A stretch of 64,000 bases of DNA from an uncultured Alphaproteobacteria bacterium (GTDB lineage Bacteria; Pseudomonadota; Alphaproteobacteria; HIMB59): assembly GCA_902610175.1 (NCBI GenBank), contig CACLUR010000001.1, positions 372,001 to 436,000 of the forward strand, written 5' to 3'. Below, in pieces: positions 62,446 to 64,000 of the stretch (positions are counted from its first letter, which is position 1; each line of letters starts with the position of its first letter). A program made the position numbers and the translations under genes. Under the pieces are notes generated by a model. The model ran no database searches, had not been told where the DNA came from, and was given only the letters and a program-made list of their open reading frames with translations.

Positions 62446-62880
62446 ATGACAAGAAAACTTCATATCAAACCAAATAGAAGCCTAACGAATCTTCAAATTT
62501 TATTTTTTTTATTTATTACAGGTTTTTTAATCATTTTTATTGGGGGAAGATTTTTATTAGTCGGTGCTTGGCCAATAATTATATTTGGTATTGTTGAATT
62601 TTCTATTTTGGTCATATGTACATATTTTTTTGTAAAGAGTTTAAAAAGAACAGAAAAAATTTCATTAGAATCAAAATCTATGCAATTAGAGCGGCTTAAT
62701 GGAGATGAGGTTATTGAACAAAACAGTTATAATTTAAATTGGTTAAAGATAAAGAATGAAAAAAATTCATTAAGCGTAAATTATGCTGGAAAGAAAAAAT
62801 TCTTCGCTAGTTTTTTGAGTGAAGATAGAAGGAAAAAATTAAAAAGAATTATTGAGAAGTACAACTCCTCGTCTAGCTAA
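62446..62880 (+). CDS. DUF2244 family membrane protein
   Basis: This 144-residue protein starts with the family motif IKPNRSLTNLQ, then two membrane helices (about 18-38 and 42-65) with GAWPIIIFGIVEFSIL between and a cytosolic C-terminal domain with basic residues. The function is unknown. It is divergent from nth over 63 bases and overlaps convergent dapB by 8 bases in CTAGCTAA. Confidence 0.8.
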   Translation: MTRKLHIKPNRSLTNLQILFFLFITGFLIIFIGGRFLLVGAWPIIIFGIVEFSILVICTYFFVKSLKRTEKISLESKSMQLERLNGDEVIEQNSYNLNWLKIKNEKNSLSVNYAGKKKFFASFLSEDRRKKLKRIIEKYNSSSS

Positions 62881-63652
62881 TCATATCTTTGAAGGTGTAA
62901 AAGCCTTTTTCCTTTGATGATAACCATACTGCTGCTTGAATAGCGCCATCAGAAAAAATTTTTCTGTTATGGGCCTTGTGTGTTAATTCTACAGACTCAT
63001 TGTCACCATGAAATATGACCATATGTTCACCTGGAATATTTCCACCTCTAATAGAGGAGAAACCAATTTCATTTTCTTTTCTTTGGCCCTCTTGATCCTG
63101 ACGTTTAAAATTAAAATTTGATTTGGATAGCCCAAGCTCTGCTACAATCTCTTCTCCGAGCTTTAAAGCTGTTCCACTAGGTGCATCCTTTTTGTGTCGG
63201 TGGTGTGTTTCAATTATTTCTATATCGAAATCTTTTAAGTGTTTTGCAGCTTTTCTTGCTATTTCAAAAAATGTATTAACTCCATAACTCATATTTGGTG
63301 CGTAAAATACTTTTGTTGAATTACTTGTTTGCTTTAAAAGGTTAAAATGGCTCTGATCTAGTCCGGTCGTTCCAATAACTAAACCAGTATTATTAGAAGC
63401 GGCAGCTTCCGTGAAATTAAATAAGGCCTTAGGTGTTGTAAAATCTATAACTATATCTGCTTTTTCAAATGACTCTTCCCTAGTAGTAAAAACATTTTCT
63501 TGAATTTGATTTTCATTTATAAAGCTAGGGTCAATACCTTTAACATCAAATACTCCAACGAGCTCAACGTTATTATTCGATAGAGCTGAATTTATGAGAT
63601 TATTTCCCATTCTTCCTAATGCCCCTGCAATAGCTATTTTTGTCCTAGACAT
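62873..63652 (-). CDS. dapB: 4-hydroxy-tetrahydrodipicolinate reductase
   Basis: DapB reduces 4-hydroxy-tetrahydrodipicolinate on the way to lysine and meso-diaminopimelate. The 259 residues carry the NAD(P) loop IAIAGALGRMGNNLI (6-20), FTTPKALFN, and the signature IIETHHRHKKDAPSGTALKLGE with the catalytic His and Lys. Length is normal. Its stop is shared with the DUF2244 stop region. Confidence 0.96.
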   Translation of the reverse strand: MSRTKIAIAGALGRMGNNLINSALSNNNVELVGVFDVKGIDPSFINENQIQENVFTTREESFEKADIVIDFTTPKALFNFTEAAASNNTGLVIGTTGLDQSHFNLLKQTSNSTKVFYAPNMSYGVNTFFEIARKAAKHLKDFDIEIIETHHRHKKDAPSGTALKLGEEIVAELGLSKSNFNFKRQDQEGQRKENEIGFSSIRGGNIPGEHMVIFHGDNESVELTHKAHNRKIFSDGAIQAAVWLSSKEKGFYTFKDMIS

Positions 63653-63726
63653 GATTAAGACTTGTTATACATAAATTAGTAGATATGGAATAGCAAAATT
63701 ATTAAATTTTATGCTAAAATTAACCT

Positions 63727-63897
63727 ATGATTAGACTTGCATTAATTCTTCTTATTTTATTACTGGCTAGTTTATTAATTTTTAATAAGAAATTTAGGGA
63801 GGCTTTTACAATATCAGTAATACCATTAGTCTTATTAGTTGTAGGACTTATTGGGTATATGATTTACTATATGTTCAGTACTAACTATTTTTCTTAG
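63727..63897 (+). CDS. Small membrane protein (56 residues)
   Basis: ATG at 63727 opens MIRLALILLILLLASLLIF, a membrane helix, a basic turn NKKFREAF and a second helix IPLVLLVVGLIGYMIYYMF, ending TAG at 63895-63897. The two-helix hairpin with a cytosolic basic turn looks like a real small membrane protein. I do not recognise it. It lies 74 bases from divergent dapB and converges on the next partial gene. Confidence 0.55.
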   Translation: MIRLALILLILLLASLLIFNKKFREAFTISVIPLVLLVVGLIGYMIYYMFSTNYFS

Positions 63898-63915
63898 AGT
63901 TTTTAAAATTATGAA

Positions 63916-64000
63916 TTATGTACCTTGCTCGGTTTTAAAACCTAAATTAATCCAATCAATTAAACCTTTGTCCATTTCATAGATACTTCCCTGATACCCT
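63916..64000 (-). CDS. C-terminal end of an unidentified gene (partial, possibly rhodanese-like)
   Basis: An open minus-strand frame enters from the window edge and reads GYQGSIYEMDKGLIDW then INLGFKTEQGT before TAA at 63916-63918. The GSIYE...W...G ending resembles rhodanese-like sulfurtransferase tails (GSIFxWxNxG), but 27 residues are too few for a firm call. Confidence 0.45.
   Translation of the reverse strand, partial: GYQGSIYEMDKGLIDWINLGFKTEQGT

Noticed and set aside
1-64000. Mobile elements, CRISPR arrays, tRNA or rRNA genes
   Set aside because: All gaps were read; none exceeds about 140 bases and none shows tRNA shape, spaced direct repeats, transposase motifs or terminal inverted repeats.

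Overview
This window looks like a piece of the chromosome of a streamlined, AT-rich marine alphaproteobacterium. The evidence is the gene order recF-dnaN-dnaA-rpsT-mutM next to ubiE-coaBC-dut, the fabA-fabB-fabI block, the order miaB-phoH-ybeY-corC-lnt-trmB-nusA-infB-rbfA-truB-rpsO-pnp, a proteorhodopsin with a complete retinal pathway, a plcP-agt lipid-remodelling pair, and very dense packing. Most neighbours abut or overlap by 1-35 bases, and TTG or GTG starts are common. The overall look resembles SAR11- or HIMB59/AEGEAN-169-type genomes, but I cannot fix the lineage from sequence alone. I saw no tRNA, rRNA, CRISPR array, insertion sequence, phage gene or long repeat.

Layout. 1-4660 (minus): replication block recF (partial), dnaN, dnaA, rpsT, mutM. 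4659-10564 (plus): ubiE, a coaBC split into two ORFs by one in-frame stop, dut, a ThiF/MoeB-type E1-like gene, fabA, fabB, fabI and a small secreted protein. 10623-23752 (minus): a long translation, RNA and envelope block from rimI and miaB to pnp, with an intrinsic terminator just before nusA. 23749-41009: a phosphate-centred island with agt, plcP, a SET-domain protein, dgkA, arsC, phoB, phoU, pstBACS, phoR, ppk, sixA, ppx, a choice-of-anchor I propeller and an ATP-grasp-like gene. 41026-50832: glnD, trpS, nfu, a Bax-type glucosaminidase, a polysaccharide deacetylase, tsaB, msrA and small or hypothetical genes. 50870-58168: isoprenoid and light block with prenyl synthase, proteorhodopsin, crtI, crtB, crtY, blh and ispH. 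58201-64000: pyc, nth, DUF2244, dapB, a small membrane protein and the tail of a further gene.

How it works together. PhoR and PhoB would sense low phosphate and induce PstSCAB. PlcP would strip headgroups from phospholipids, Agt would glycosylate the diacylglycerol formed, and DgkA could return it to phosphatidate. Ppk, SixA and Ppx would manage polyphosphate, and ArsC would deal with arsenate taken up through Pst. The most interesting signal is an exact 17-base sequence (TGTTAAAGTTTTATTAA on the plus strand) found three times, each upstream of a minus-strand gene: plcP, pstS and the uncharacterised ATP-grasp-like gene. At pstS it extends into 7-base units with an 11-base period, as expected of a PhoB box. 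In the light block, a prenyl synthase and IspH supply precursors, CrtB, CrtI and CrtY make beta-carotene, Blh cleaves it to retinal, and the rhodopsin carries Gln at the spectral tuning position, predicting blue absorption.

Other unusual points are a MutM lacking all zinc-finger cysteines, divergent genes sharing start codons, three convergent pairs overlapping by exactly 8 bases, a structured element with a 12-codon ORF between dgkA and arsC, and an inverted repeat overlapping the rhodopsin promoter. Small gaps not listed separately hold nothing I can identify.
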